64,000 bases of DNA, from NCBI RefSeq assembly GCF_900168295.1, contig NZ_FVZL01000007.1:62001-126000 (forward strand), given 5' to 3'. Source of the DNA: Arthrobacter sp. P2b (GTDB lineage Bacteria > Actinomycetota > Actinomycetes > Actinomycetales > Micrococcaceae). Positions within the stretch are counted from its first letter, which is position 1, and the number at the start of each line of letters is the position of its first letter. The notes under the pieces are model-generated. The model saw only the letters and a list, made by a program, of their open reading frames with translations. It was not told where the DNA came from and made no database searches. Shown here in pieces: positions 51,985 to 60,802 of this stretch. The translations under genes were made by a program, and so were the position numbers.

Positions 51985-52918
51985 AGAAAACCCAATACTT
52001 AGAAGCGATGAAGTTGATGGCGGTGAAGACACCGATGATGACCAGCAGGAACCACGCCATGGCGGAGGCGTAGCCCATGTCGAACTGGCCGAACCCCTTT
52101 TGGTAGAGGTACAGGGTGAAGAACATCGTGGAGTCGGACGGACCGCCGTTGCCGCCGGAGACGATGAACGCCTGGGTGAACGACTGGAACGAACCGATGA
52201 TCTGCAGCACCAGGTTGAAGAAGAGGATGGGACTCAGCATCGGCATGGTGATCCGCCAGAACTGCTGCAGCGTGGTGGCGCCGTCAACCTTTGCGGCCTC
52301 GTAGTACATCACCGGAATCTGCCGCAGGCCGGCCAGGAAGATGATCATGGGGGCGCCGAAGGTCCACACGTGGAGCAGGATGATCGATCCGAGCGCGGTG
52401 CTGGGATCGGAGATCCAGCCCGGGCCCTGGATGCCGAACATCGCCAGGACCTGGTTGACCAGGCCGGTGGTGCCGAAGATCTGCTTCCACAGGATGGCAA
52501 CGGCCACCGAACCACCCAGCAGGGACGGCAAGTAAAACACGGAGCGGTAGAACGGCAGTCCGCGCAGGCCTTTATCCAGGACCAGGGCGATCAGCAGTGC
52601 CACGGCCAGCTGCAGCGGAACGCCGACCAGGACGTAGGTGAACGTTACGCCGAGCGAGTTGTGCAGCCGGGCATCGGTCAGCATGCGGGTGAAGTTGTCC
52701 AGGCCCACCCATTCCGGGGGCTGGAGCAGGTTGTAGTCCGTGAAGGACAGGTACAGGGACATGATCATGGGCCCGATGGTGATGGCCACAAGGCCCACCA
52801 GCCACGGCAGAAGGAAGATATAGGCGGCCTTGTTATCCCGGCCGTTCGCCTTCTTTTCCTCGGCGGAGAGTTTGCCCTTGCGGCGGGAAATCGAGCTGAG
52901 CTCGCTGATGGCGCTCAC
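51974..52918 (-). CDS. Carbohydrate ABC transporter permease (MalF type)
   Basis: A 314-residue permease, six helices (first AAYIFLLPWLVGLVAITIGP), EAA loop YYEAAKVDGATTLQQFWRI. GTG start at 52918. It diverges from the solute-binding protein gene at 53268 across a 349-bp control region with two LacI sites. It is unusual that no binding-protein gene precedes it on its own strand; see findings. Confidence 0.92.
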   Translation of the reverse strand: MSAISELSSISRRKGKLSAEEKKANGRDNKAAYIFLLPWLVGLVAITIGPMIMSLYLSFTDYNLLQPPEWVGLDNFTRMLTDARLHNSLGVTFTYVLVGVPLQLAVALLIALVLDKGLRGLPFYRSVFYLPSLLGGSVAVAILWKQIFGTTGLVNQVLAMFGIQGPGWISDPSTALGSIILLHVWTFGAPMIIFLAGLRQIPVMYYEAAKVDGATTLQQFWRITMPMLSPILFFNLVLQIIGSFQSFTQAFIVSGGNGGPSDSTMFFTLYLYQKGFGQFDMGYASAMAWFLLVIIGVFTAINFIASKYWVFYDD

Positions 52919-53267
52919 CGCAGTTGCCCCGTCCCGTTCAGGCCCGCTGCTGCCGGCGCATGCGCCGGGCGCGGTGTCCTGGGTATGTGTTTTGCGGCCA
53001 TGTTGTCTCCTTTGGTCATCGTGGCCTCCACGTTCTTGGTTATCGCCGGGGCGATGTGTTCGAGCACCTTGCGGCTCCGGGGTCCCGCCGCAACAGCGTC
53101 AGGAGTGCGTGGTCCGGATGCCGCCGGTGGTGTTGGTCAAAAAGCGGCTCCGTACCAAAGTAAACGGTTTCTTGACTCCTGTATAGCCCTTTGTTAGTTT
53201 TTGAGAAAACGCTTTCTTGTTACGCGCATCACCCAACACTAGATCACACAACCTGAGGGGCAGGACA
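52919..53267. other. 349-bp divergent control region
   Basis: Between permease and binding-protein genes. It contains the two LacI operators listed next (53160-53216) near the binding-protein side. The permease-side half (52919-53140) shows no small gene and no other clear signal. Confidence 0.6.
53160..53216 (+). promoter_or_regulatory. Tandem LacI-type operators
   Basis: GTAAACGGTTTC (53160-53171) and GAAAACGCTTTC (53205-53216) are palindromes with central CG, 45 bp apart centre to centre, about four helical turns, allowing looping. The second is identical to the site at 50850. They lie 52-108 bp before the ATG of the binding-protein gene and can also affect the divergent permeases. Confidence 0.7.
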
Positions 53268-54563
53268 ATGCGGTTTCGTCTCAAAAAGTCAGTAATGGGG
53301 GTGGCCGGCGCAACAGCGGCGATGGCCCTGGTTCTCACCGGATGCGGCAGCAGCCCGGAGACCGGAAAGGTGGGGACTGTCGAAGATCCTGTCACCATCC
53401 GGTTTGCCTGGTGGGGCAACGATTCCCGCGCCAAAACCACCCTGGAGGTCATTAAGGACTTCGAGGCCGCGAACCCCACCATCAAGGTCCAGGGCGAAAA
53501 CACCGAGTTCAGCTCCTACTGGGACAAGATGGCCACCCAGATCGCCGGCGGCACCACACCGGATGTTTTCGCCATGAGCGGCGCCTACCCCAGCGAATAT
53601 GCCACCCGCGGCGTCCTGCTGGACCTGGACAAGGTCAAGGACCAGATCGACACCTCCAAGTTTGCCGAAGGGACGGTGGACCTCGGCAAAATCGACGGGA
53701 AGCAGTACACCATCACGGCCGGCGTTAACGCCATGTCCATGGTGATCGACCCGAAAGTCTTCGAGGCTGCCGGAGTGGAGCTGCCCGACGACGAGACCTG
53801 GACCTGGGACGACTACGCGGACATCGCCGCCGAGATTACCCGGAAGTCTCCTGCGGGAACATTCGGAACCACCCCGATGACCAACGACTCGTTCCTCGCG
53901 GTGTGGGCACGCCAGCACGGCGAGGACCTCTACACGGATGACGGCAAGAAGCTGGGCATCAGCGAGGACACCGCCACAAAGTGGTTCGAGATGAACAAGA
54001 AGCTGATGGATACCGGCGGCGCACCCTCGGCCTCCCAGACTGTCGAGGACAACTCAGCCCAGCCGGAGCTGACGCTGATGGGCCAGGGCAAGCAGGGCAT
54101 GAAGATCTCCTGGAGCAACCAGATGAACTCCTACTCGGGTTCACCCCTGGTCATGATGAAACTGCCGAACGAGAGCAAGCAGCCCGGCACCTGGCTGCGC
54201 TCCTCCATGGAATACGCCATCTCCTCCAAGTCGGCACACCCCAAGGAAGCAGCCATGTTCATCAACTACCTGGTGAACAACGAGGACGCGGCCACCAAGA
54301 TCAAGAGCGACCGCGGCATGCCCGCCAACACCGATCTTAAGGCCGCCATCACACCCCTGCTGAAGGAATCCCAGCAGAAGGAAGCGGAATACCTGGACCG
54401 CGTCGCTGAGATGAAGATCGAACCGCCGCTGCCCTTCCCCGCCGGATCGTCAGCCACCATGGAGGTCATCAACCGGCTCACCACGGATGTCCTGTTTGGA
54501 AAGACATCACCGCGGGACGCCGCCAAGAGCTTCATCCAAGAGGTCAACTCGAACCTGGGCTGA
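53268..54563 (+). CDS. Extracellular solute-binding lipoprotein heading an oxidoreductase operon
   Basis: A 431-residue family 1 solute-binding protein with signal KSVMGVAGATAAMALVLTGC (lipobox LTGC). The mature part includes TIRFAWWGNDSRAKTTLEVI. ATG at 53268 is preceded by GAGGGGCAGG. It opens an operon with an esterase, a Gfo/Idh-DUF6807 fusion and an M24-like protein. The divergent permeases are likely its partners. Confidence 0.92.
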   Translation: MRFRLKKSVMGVAGATAAMALVLTGCGSSPETGKVGTVEDPVTIRFAWWGNDSRAKTTLEVIKDFEAANPTIKVQGENTEFSSYWDKMATQIAGGTTPDVFAMSGAYPSEYATRGVLLDLDKVKDQIDTSKFAEGTVDLGKIDGKQYTITAGVNAMSMVIDPKVFEAAGVELPDDETWTWDDYADIAAEITRKSPAGTFGTTPMTNDSFLAVWARQHGEDLYTDDGKKLGISEDTATKWFEMNKKLMDTGGAPSASQTVEDNSAQPELTLMGQGKQGMKISWSNQMNSYSGSPLVMMKLPNESKQPGTWLRSSMEYAISSKSAHPKEAAMFINYLVNNEDAATKIKSDRGMPANTDLKAAITPLLKESQQKEAEYLDRVAEMKIEPPLPFPAGSSATMEVINRLTTDVLFGKTSPRDAAKSFIQEVNSNLG

Positions 54564-54650
54564 TCCCCGTACAGCAGATCAGAGCAGGCAGGCAGCAGCC
54601 GGACGCCCAACAAGCAGCTTCAACCAATCACAACCAGAGGAGGCAGGACA

Positions 54651-55799
54651 GTGAGTGCCGATACGCGCCCTGCACGCCCCAGTGCCATTGCCGGTTACGA
54701 GGACTGGCCTGCCTACGTCCGCCAACACCCGCGTTACCGTGCCGCCACCGCCGCGGCCCAGGAACTCTCGGACGCGCTGGGCGTGCCCGCTGTGTCCCGC
54801 CTTCAGGAGGTGACGGTCCAGTGGGAAGAAACGTACGACGGCGTCACCACCTCCCAGCTCAGCTGGCAGTTGGGCTTTGGGCCGGCAACCACCGGCTGGC
54901 TGGTCAGGCCTGCGGACTCCGCGGGCCCGCTGCCCGGAGTCCTCGCGCTGCACTGCCACGGCGGGAACAAGTTTGGCGGTGCGGACCGGCTGGTGGAGCT
55001 TCCAACGAACCATCCCTCTGCCGAGGCCGCCCGCGCCGGCCATTATGACGGACACGCCCTCGCCACCGAGACTGCCCGCAGGGGCTTTGCCGTCCTGGCC
55101 CATGACAGCTTCGCCTGGGGCAGCCGCCGCTTCGACCTCTCCACTCCCCCATGGCGGACCGCGTCCGCGCTGGAGGCGCGGCGGGCGCAGTGGCGGGAGG
55201 ACGGCGTCGTGCCTTCCGAGGCGGACGACTACAACGCCTCGGCCGCGTTCCACGAAGACACTGTTGCCAAAACAGCCGGGCTTCTAGGCACCAGCCTGGC
55301 CGGTATGGTGGCCCACGACGACCTCGCCGCGCTGGACATCCTGGCCGGACTGCCAGGAGTGGACGCAGACCGCCTGGGCTGCGTCGGCTTCTCTGGCGGC
55401 GGGGGCCGGTCGCTTGCCCTGGCCGTACTCAGCCCACGGATCCGGGCGTCGGTGGTGACGTGCATGATGACCACGTTCCAGTCGCTCCTGCCCGCGTACC
55501 TGGACGCCCACTCCTGGCTGCTCCAAACGCCCGGGCTGTGGAAACTGGGCGATTGGCCTGAACTGACTGCCCGGTCAGATGCCGGCTTCCTGGTGCAATA
55601 CGCGCTGGCCGATGAGCTGTTCCCGGAGGACGGGATGCGGCAGGCCCACCGGGTGCTGGAAACGCTGCACCGCGACGGGAAGTACATCGGAGCCTTCTGG
55701 CCCGGCGGCCACGTCTTCACTACGGCAATGCAGGAAGAAGCCATCGATTTCCTGGCCGGCGCCCTGCACCTCAAGACTCCATTCACTACAGCCCTTTAG
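54651..55799 (+). CDS. Alpha/beta hydrolase (acetyl esterase/dienelactone hydrolase-like)
   Basis: A 382-residue hydrolase. ALHCHGGNKFGGADRL gives the oxyanion region, CVGFSGGGGRSLAL the nucleophile Ser, a long insert with HDSFAWGSRRFDLS precedes it, and YALADELFPEDGMRQAH and FWPGGHVFT supply the Asp and His. It resembles AXE/Abhydrolase-7 type esterases found in sugar operons. It probably removes ester groups from an imported saccharide; substrate unproven. GTG start after AGGAGG. It is 17 bp before the Gfo/Idh fusion gene. Confidence 0.85.
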   Translation: MSADTRPARPSAIAGYEDWPAYVRQHPRYRAATAAAQELSDALGVPAVSRLQEVTVQWEETYDGVTTSQLSWQLGFGPATTGWLVRPADSAGPLPGVLALHCHGGNKFGGADRLVELPTNHPSAEAARAGHYDGHALATETARRGFAVLAHDSFAWGSRRFDLSTPPWRTASALEARRAQWREDGVVPSEADDYNASAAFHEDTVAKTAGLLGTSLAGMVAHDDLAALDILAGLPGVDADRLGCVGFSGGGGRSLALAVLSPRIRASVVTCMMTTFQSLLPAYLDAHSWLLQTPGLWKLGDWPELTARSDAGFLVQYALADELFPEDGMRQAHRVLETLHRDGKYIGAFWPGGHVFTTAMQEEAIDFLAGALHLKTPFTTAL

Positions 55800-55815
55800 C
55801 CTCAAGGACCCTTTG

Positions 55816-57891
55816 ATGACTCAGCAATCCGCCACCGCGGAACACGGCAGCAGCCCCCGCCACGCCGCGCCTTTACCGGCCGCCGTGCCGCGTATCGCCC
55901 TGGTGGGCGTCCACGGCTTCGGCGAACGGCACCTGGCCAACCTCGCCCGGCTGGAGGAGGCCGGCGCCGTCGAACTGGTCGCCGTCGCTGACCCCAACCC
56001 TCCGGAGCCGGGCAAACTCGCGGAATCTGTTGCCGTCTTCCCCGACCTGGACGGGCTGCTCGCAGCCCAGCCGGGAGCCGACGTCGTCATCCTTGCCACC
56101 CCTATCCAGACGCACGCGCCGCTGGCCGTCGCAGCCCTCCGGGCAGGCATGGACGTCTACGTTGAAAAGCCCCCGGTAGCGTCGCTGGCCCAGTTCAACG
56201 AGGTCCTGGCAGCCGCCGAGGCAGCAGGCAAACTGGTCCAGGTAGGCTTCCAAAGCCTGGGGTCCCACGCCCTGCCCGCCATCCGGGACCTCGTTGAGTC
56301 AGGCGGCATCGGGGATGTCCTGGGCCTGAGCGCCAAGGGCCAGTGGGCGCGGAACAAGGCATACTTCAAACGCTCGCGCTGGGCCGGGAAGCGCAGCCTG
56401 GACGGCATCGACGTTGTGGACGGCGTGGCCACCAACGCGCTGGCGCACGCAGTCGCCACGGCCCTGCACATGGCCGGGGCACACACGCTTGCGGACGTCG
56501 CATCGGTGGACACGGACCTTTACCGCGCAAACGAAACCGAGAGTGACGACACCTCGGCGATCCGGGTCCGCACCGCCCACGGCACCACCCTTCTCTGCGG
56601 CCTGACCCTCTGTGCTCCGGAACAGCTGGATCCCTCGGTCACCGTGCACGGCACCCGGGGCGAGATCACCCTGTTCTACACAAAGGACGAGGTGGTCATC
56701 ACCACCCCGGACGGCGAGCGCCGGGAAAGCTTCGGTCGGACGGACCTGCTCGAAAACCTCCTGGAGGCCCGCGCCACGGGTGCTCCACTTCTGTGCTCGC
56801 TGCCGGACACCGGCGCCTTCACCACGGTGATGGAAGCCATCCGCACCGCCCCGGCGCCGCAGGCCATCGGTCCGGACCACATCAGCTGGGAGGGCGACAG
56901 TGACGACGCCCATCCCGTGGTCCTCGGCATCGCAAACCTGATTGACCGCGCTGCCAAGGCGCAGGCAACCTTCGCCGAACTTGGCGTCCCATGGGCACGC
57001 GCCCTTCCGCCGGTCCGCTCGCTGACCGTGGACGGGCGTGCGGTGGCGGATTACCAGGACGGCAGCCGCATCCGTGCCGTTTCCTCGCCGCGGCCCTACC
57101 TGCACCCCGTCCGCACGCTGGCCGGCACCGTGGTGACCAACCACCAGCCGTTTGACCATGTGTGGCACCTGGGCGCGGGCGTGGCGCTGCAGGACGTGGA
57201 CGGCATCAACTTCTGGGGCGGCAGGACTTATACGCGCGAAGCCGGGCAGTACGTCTGGCGGCGCGACCACGGCAGCATCTCCGTCACCGAAACTGTCCTG
57301 GAGCAGACCGCCGCCGTGTCCGGCGGCTCCGCCGGCAGGCTGCAGGAGACGCTCAGCTGGAACGGACCCGACGGCAAGCCCGTCCTCGCGGAAGACCGGT
57401 CCTGGCGCTGGCAGGGCATCACCCCAAGGGTGTGGGCCCTGTCCCTCGAGTTCACCCTCTCCCCCGCCGGCACCAACCCGGTCAGCCTGGGCAGCCCCGG
57501 CTCCAACGGCCGCCATGAGGGTGGCTACGGCGGCTTCTTCTGGCGGCTGCCGGAGTGCCGCAGCGCTGCTGTTTGGACCCCCGTGGGCACCGGCGAATCG
57601 GGAGTGCACGGCAGCGTGGCGCGCTGGCTCGCCTGGTCTGGAAAGTTCGGCCCGGGAACGGCCGACGGCGAGGCCACCCTGGTTTTCGTTGCTTCCGACG
57701 GCTCCACGGACCCCTGGTTCGTCCGCTTGGAAGGGTATCCCGGCGTGGGCCAGTCGCTCGCCTGGGACACTCCCGTCATCGCCGAACCCGGCAACCCGGT
57801 CCGGCGCAAAATTTTCGTCTTGATTGCCGACGGCATCCTGAACACCACCGACATCGAAGCTTTGATCAACCAACAGGGGGACCTCTCATGA
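55816..57891 (+). CDS. Gfo/Idh/MocA oxidoreductase fused to a DUF6807 (PmoA-like) domain
   Basis: A 691-residue fusion. Residues 1-390 are a Gfo/Idh oxidoreductase (RIALVGVHGFGERHLANLAR, VILATPIQTHAPL, EKPPVASLAQFN), paralogous to 38494. Residues about 405-690 match DUF6807: LHPVRTLAGTVVTNHQPFDH, WGGRTYTREAGQYVWRRDHG, and DPWFVRLEGYPGVGQSLAWD. DUF6807 is often found near Gfo/Idh genes in sugar operons. The two parts suggest a two-step or product-channelled reaction. ATG at 55816; its end overlaps the next start as ATGA. Confidence 0.87.
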   Translation: MTQQSATAEHGSSPRHAAPLPAAVPRIALVGVHGFGERHLANLARLEEAGAVELVAVADPNPPEPGKLAESVAVFPDLDGLLAAQPGADVVILATPIQTHAPLAVAALRAGMDVYVEKPPVASLAQFNEVLAAAEAAGKLVQVGFQSLGSHALPAIRDLVESGGIGDVLGLSAKGQWARNKAYFKRSRWAGKRSLDGIDVVDGVATNALAHAVATALHMAGAHTLADVASVDTDLYRANETESDDTSAIRVRTAHGTTLLCGLTLCAPEQLDPSVTVHGTRGEITLFYTKDEVVITTPDGERRESFGRTDLLENLLEARATGAPLLCSLPDTGAFTTVMEAIRTAPAPQAIGPDHISWEGDSDDAHPVVLGIANLIDRAAKAQATFAELGVPWARALPPVRSLTVDGRAVADYQDGSRIRAVSSPRPYLHPVRTLAGTVVTNHQPFDHVWHLGAGVALQDVDGINFWGGRTYTREAGQYVWRRDHGSISVTETVLEQTAAVSGGSAGRLQETLSWNGPDGKPVLAEDRSWRWQGITPRVWALSLEFTLSPAGTNPVSLGSPGSNGRHEGGYGGFFWRLPECRSAAVWTPVGTGESGVHGSVARWLAWSGKFGPGTADGEATLVFVASDGSTDPWFVRLEGYPGVGQSLAWDTPVIAEPGNPVRRKIFVLIADGILNTTDIEALINQQGDLS

Positions 57892-59006
57892 CCCAGACAA
57901 CAGCCGCCGCTCCGCCGGCCCTCCGCGTATCACCGGCATCAGCGGCGGACCGGGAGGTCAAGCGCCGCCGGGTCCTGGGCATCCTTGACGCCGCCGGCCG
58001 GGACTCGCTGCTCCTGACAACGCACACGGCACTGACCTGGTACCTGGACGGCAGCCGGGTCCACATCAGCCTGGCGGGCGATCCCATCGCCGCGGTGCTG
58101 GTGGACCGCGACGGCGACCACCTGGTGACCTTCAACAACGAAGCCGGGCGTATCGCCGCCGAGGAGCTCCCGGCCGGGGTCTCCCTGCACACCGTTCCCT
58201 GGTACGGAAACCTGCACGAGGCTGCCGCCGCCGTCGGCTCTTCCCCTGCCGGAGCCCAGGATCCGCTGGTGGAAGCGGACGTCGCGTCCGAGCTGCGCGC
58301 CGCCCGCCAGCAGCTGCTTCCCGCCGAAAGCGCCCGCTACGCCTTCCTCAGCGCCGAACTGGCGGCCATCATGACCGATGTGCTGTCCACCGCACGGCCG
58401 GACACCACGGAATTTGAGCTGGTGTCCGCCCTGGCGGAACGGGTGGTGGCGGCAGGAGCGGAACCGCTGGTCCTGCTGTGCAACGGCAGTTCCCGCAGCA
58501 CGTTCCGCCACCCGCTGGCCACCCATTCCCCCCTTGGCCGCCGCGCGATGGCCGTGGTCTGCGCGCGCCGGGACGGCCTGGTTGCCAACATCACCCGCTG
58601 GGTGCGGTTCGACGCCGGCACCCTGGAGGAGCGGGACGCGGAGTCCCGGATCGCCGCAGTGGAGGCGGACATCTTCGACGCCACGGTCCCGGGCGCGCGG
58701 CTGGACCGTATTTTCGCCGAAATTCAGGCATCGTACGTACGTCACGGCTTCGGCGCCGACCAGTGGGAACAGCACCACCAGGGCGGCCCCGCCGGTTATG
58801 CGGGCCGGGACCCCAGGGTCACCTCCGCGGTGGCGGACACGGTGGTCCTGGGCCAGACCTTCACCTGGAACCCCTCCGGTCCCGGAGTCAAGATCGAGGA
58901 CACCGTGCAGCTCACGGAGTCCGGCCTGCAGGTCCTCACGGTGGACCCCCGCTGGCCGGTGGCCATCGTGAACGGACTGCAGCGCCCCGTCACGCTGCAG
59001 TTGTAA
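57888..59006 (+). CDS. M24-like (creatinase fold) protein lacking metal ligands
   Basis: A 372-residue protein with the creatinase N-terminal domain (LLLTTHTALTWYLDGSRVHI) and a pita-bread C-terminal domain (FELVSALAERVVAAG, EQHHQGGPAGYAGRDPRV, VLGQTFTWNPSGPGVKIEDT). The two aspartates and two glutamates that bind metal in M24 peptidases are not seen: the positions read ARRDGLVANITRW and TWNPSGPG. It is probably not a metallopeptidase; a sugar-related hydrolase or lyase role as in creatinase is possible. ATGA overlap with the previous gene. Confidence 0.8.
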   Translation: MTQTTAAAPPALRVSPASAADREVKRRRVLGILDAAGRDSLLLTTHTALTWYLDGSRVHISLAGDPIAAVLVDRDGDHLVTFNNEAGRIAAEELPAGVSLHTVPWYGNLHEAAAAVGSSPAGAQDPLVEADVASELRAARQQLLPAESARYAFLSAELAAIMTDVLSTARPDTTEFELVSALAERVVAAGAEPLVLLCNGSSRSTFRHPLATHSPLGRRAMAVVCARRDGLVANITRWVRFDAGTLEERDAESRIAAVEADIFDATVPGARLDRIFAEIQASYVRHGFGADQWEQHHQGGPAGYAGRDPRVTSAVADTVVLGQTFTWNPSGPGVKIEDTVQLTESGLQVLTVDPRWPVAIVNGLQRPVTLQL

Positions 59007-59324
59007 ACCTCTCTCACGTGATGCCGGTTTCTCCCCGATCCTCTCTCACTAGTCGCTCCGGCCGGGGCGGCACGTGAGGGGGCGTCGGGCTGGACGTACG
59101 ACGGCGTCACGTCTGGCAGCCTTTTGGCCCACCACAGGCGCCGCTCCCCCGCCAAACCGGGCCGCCGTCGTTGTGCGCTTGCCAAAAGCCGGCGCTGCGT
59201 GACGCCCGCCGGCCGAGCAGCACTCCGGACGTCCTGCCGCTTACACTGAAACGCTCTATCACTCTCCTAAAGAAAGTGATAGAGCGTTTGAGTTTAAGCG
59301 GCGTTGAGTGCGAGAGCGTTACAG
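59007..59324. other. 318-bp convergent intergenic region
   Basis: Ends of the M24-like gene and aldehyde dehydrogenase gene face each other. A direct repeat CCTCTCTCAC occurs near 59008 and 59040, and CACGTGA words at 59015 and 59070. The strong inverted repeat at 59236-59302 is listed separately. No gene seen. Confidence 0.6.
59236..59302. terminator. Very long inverted repeat, probable bidirectional terminator
   Basis: Arms of about 28 nt (59236-59263 and 59275-59302) match with only two mismatches around an 11-nt loop; core AACGCTCTATCACT. It lies 23 bp beyond the stop of the aldehyde dehydrogenase gene on the minus strand. The length is unusual for a terminator and it may be a repeat element. 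Confidence 0.7.
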
Positions 59325-60776
59325 CTACGGCAGCACGAGTTCACCGTCCACGCGGCGCGGGATGCGCAGCGGGTTGGCCTCGTGCAGCGCCGGGTGCAGC
59401 ACCGTTTCCGGGGCGTCCTGGTAGGCGACCGGCCGCTGGAACCTGCGCACCGCCGTCGCGCCCACCGAGGTAAAGAGGGACGTGGTGGCCGGGTACGGGC
59501 CGCCGTGCTGCTGGGCCCAGTTGACGGCGACGCCGGTTGGCCAGCCGTCGAACAGGACCCGGCCGGCCAGCCCGGACAGCTGCTCCACGAGCGCTGTGAT
59601 GTCCTCGCCGGACTGGGCGTGGAGGGTGGCTGTCAGGCTGCCCGGCACCTTGGCCAGCACGGCCGACAGTTCGGCCTGGTCCGTGTATTCGATCAGCATG
59701 GTGGTGGGTCCGAAGCACTCTTCGAGCAGTTGCTCCGGGTTCTCCAGCACCTTCGCAGCGGAGGTCGAGAAGACCACCGGCGCTGCACCGTTGGCTGCGG
59801 CGTCCTGGTCCACGCTGCCGCTGACCACGTCCACCCCGGGCACCGACGCAAAGCTGCGGAGCCCATCCGGGTATGCCTCGGCGATCCTGCTGGTGAGCAT
59901 ACCGACGGCGGGCTTGTCCTTGCTGGCCTCCGCCACTTCCGCGGCAAAGGAGGTTCCTGCCGGAATGAAGACCAAACCCGGCTTGGTGCAGAACTGCCCC
60001 GCACCAAGCGTGAACGAGCCTGCCAGGCCCGCCGCGAGCTGGCCGCTGCGTTCCGCCAGTGCTGCAGCGGTGATGACCACTGGATTGAGGCTGCCCAGTT
60101 CCCCGTAGAACGGAATGGGATCGGGGCGGGAGGTTGCGAGGTCGAACAAGGCACGGCCGCCGGGGATGGATCCAGTGAACCCCACGGCCTTGATGGCCGG
60201 GTCCTGGACCAGGGCGGTGCCCACCTCACGGCCGCTGACCAGCGCAAACAGGCCTTCCGGCGCTCCTGCGGCGCCGAGGGCATCAGCCACGATTTCCGCT
60301 GTCCGCTCGGACAGGCGCAGGTGGCCGGAGTGGGCCTTGACGATGACCGAGCAGCCCACGGCCAGGGCAGAGGCGGTGTCACCTCCGGCCACCGAGAAGG
60401 CGAACGGGAAGTTGGAGGCGGAAAAGACTGCCACCGGACCGATGGGCCGCAGGATGCGGCGGAGGTCGGGCTTGGGCGGGGTGGAGGCCGGGTCCGCGTG
60501 ATCGATGATGGCCTCGAGGTAGGAGCCTTCGGTGATCACGCGGGCGAAGAGTCGCAGCTGGCCGGAGGTCCGGGCCACCTCGCCGGTCAGCCGCGGGGCG
60601 CCAAGGCTGGTCTCCGAATCCGCAATGTCCACCAGTTCGGCAGCGTTGGCATCCAGCGCGTCAGCTACTGCCGTGAGCCAGGCAGCGCGTTCGGCATCCG
60701 GTGCGGCGGCGGAAATCGTGGCTGCCTGGGTGGCGGCGGCAGTGAGTTCGGACAGGGAAAGCGTTGCAGTTGTCAC
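59325..60776 (-). CDS. 2-oxoglutarate semialdehyde dehydrogenase (2,5-dioxovalerate dehydrogenase) type ALDH
   Basis: A 483-residue NAD(P)-dependent aldehyde dehydrogenase. The cofactor/active region includes FSASNFPFAFSVAGGDTASA, FTGSIPGGRALFDLA, Glu in FYGELGSLNPVV and Cys in GAGQFCTKPGL. Replacement of the usual EKP-type motifs and the ASNFPFAFS phrase are typical of 2,5-dioxovalerate dehydrogenases that finish the oxidative pentose and hexuronate pathways. It is last in a four-gene unit with the dehydratase genes, 26 bp after the enolase-type gene. Confidence 0.9.
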   Translation of the reverse strand: MTTATLSLSELTAAATQAATISAAAPDAERAAWLTAVADALDANAAELVDIADSETSLGAPRLTGEVARTSGQLRLFARVITEGSYLEAIIDHADPASTPPKPDLRRILRPIGPVAVFSASNFPFAFSVAGGDTASALAVGCSVIVKAHSGHLRLSERTAEIVADALGAAGAPEGLFALVSGREVGTALVQDPAIKAVGFTGSIPGGRALFDLATSRPDPIPFYGELGSLNPVVITAAALAERSGQLAAGLAGSFTLGAGQFCTKPGLVFIPAGTSFAAEVAEASKDKPAVGMLTSRIAEAYPDGLRSFASVPGVDVVSGSVDQDAAANGAAPVVFSTSAAKVLENPEQLLEECFGPTTMLIEYTDQAELSAVLAKVPGSLTATLHAQSGEDITALVEQLSGLAGRVLFDGWPTGVAVNWAQQHGGPYPATTSLFTSVGATAVRRFQRPVAYQDAPETVLHPALHEANPLRIPRRVDGELVLP

Positions 60777-60802
60777 TCAGGTACCTGTTCTTTGTCTGTA
60801 GT

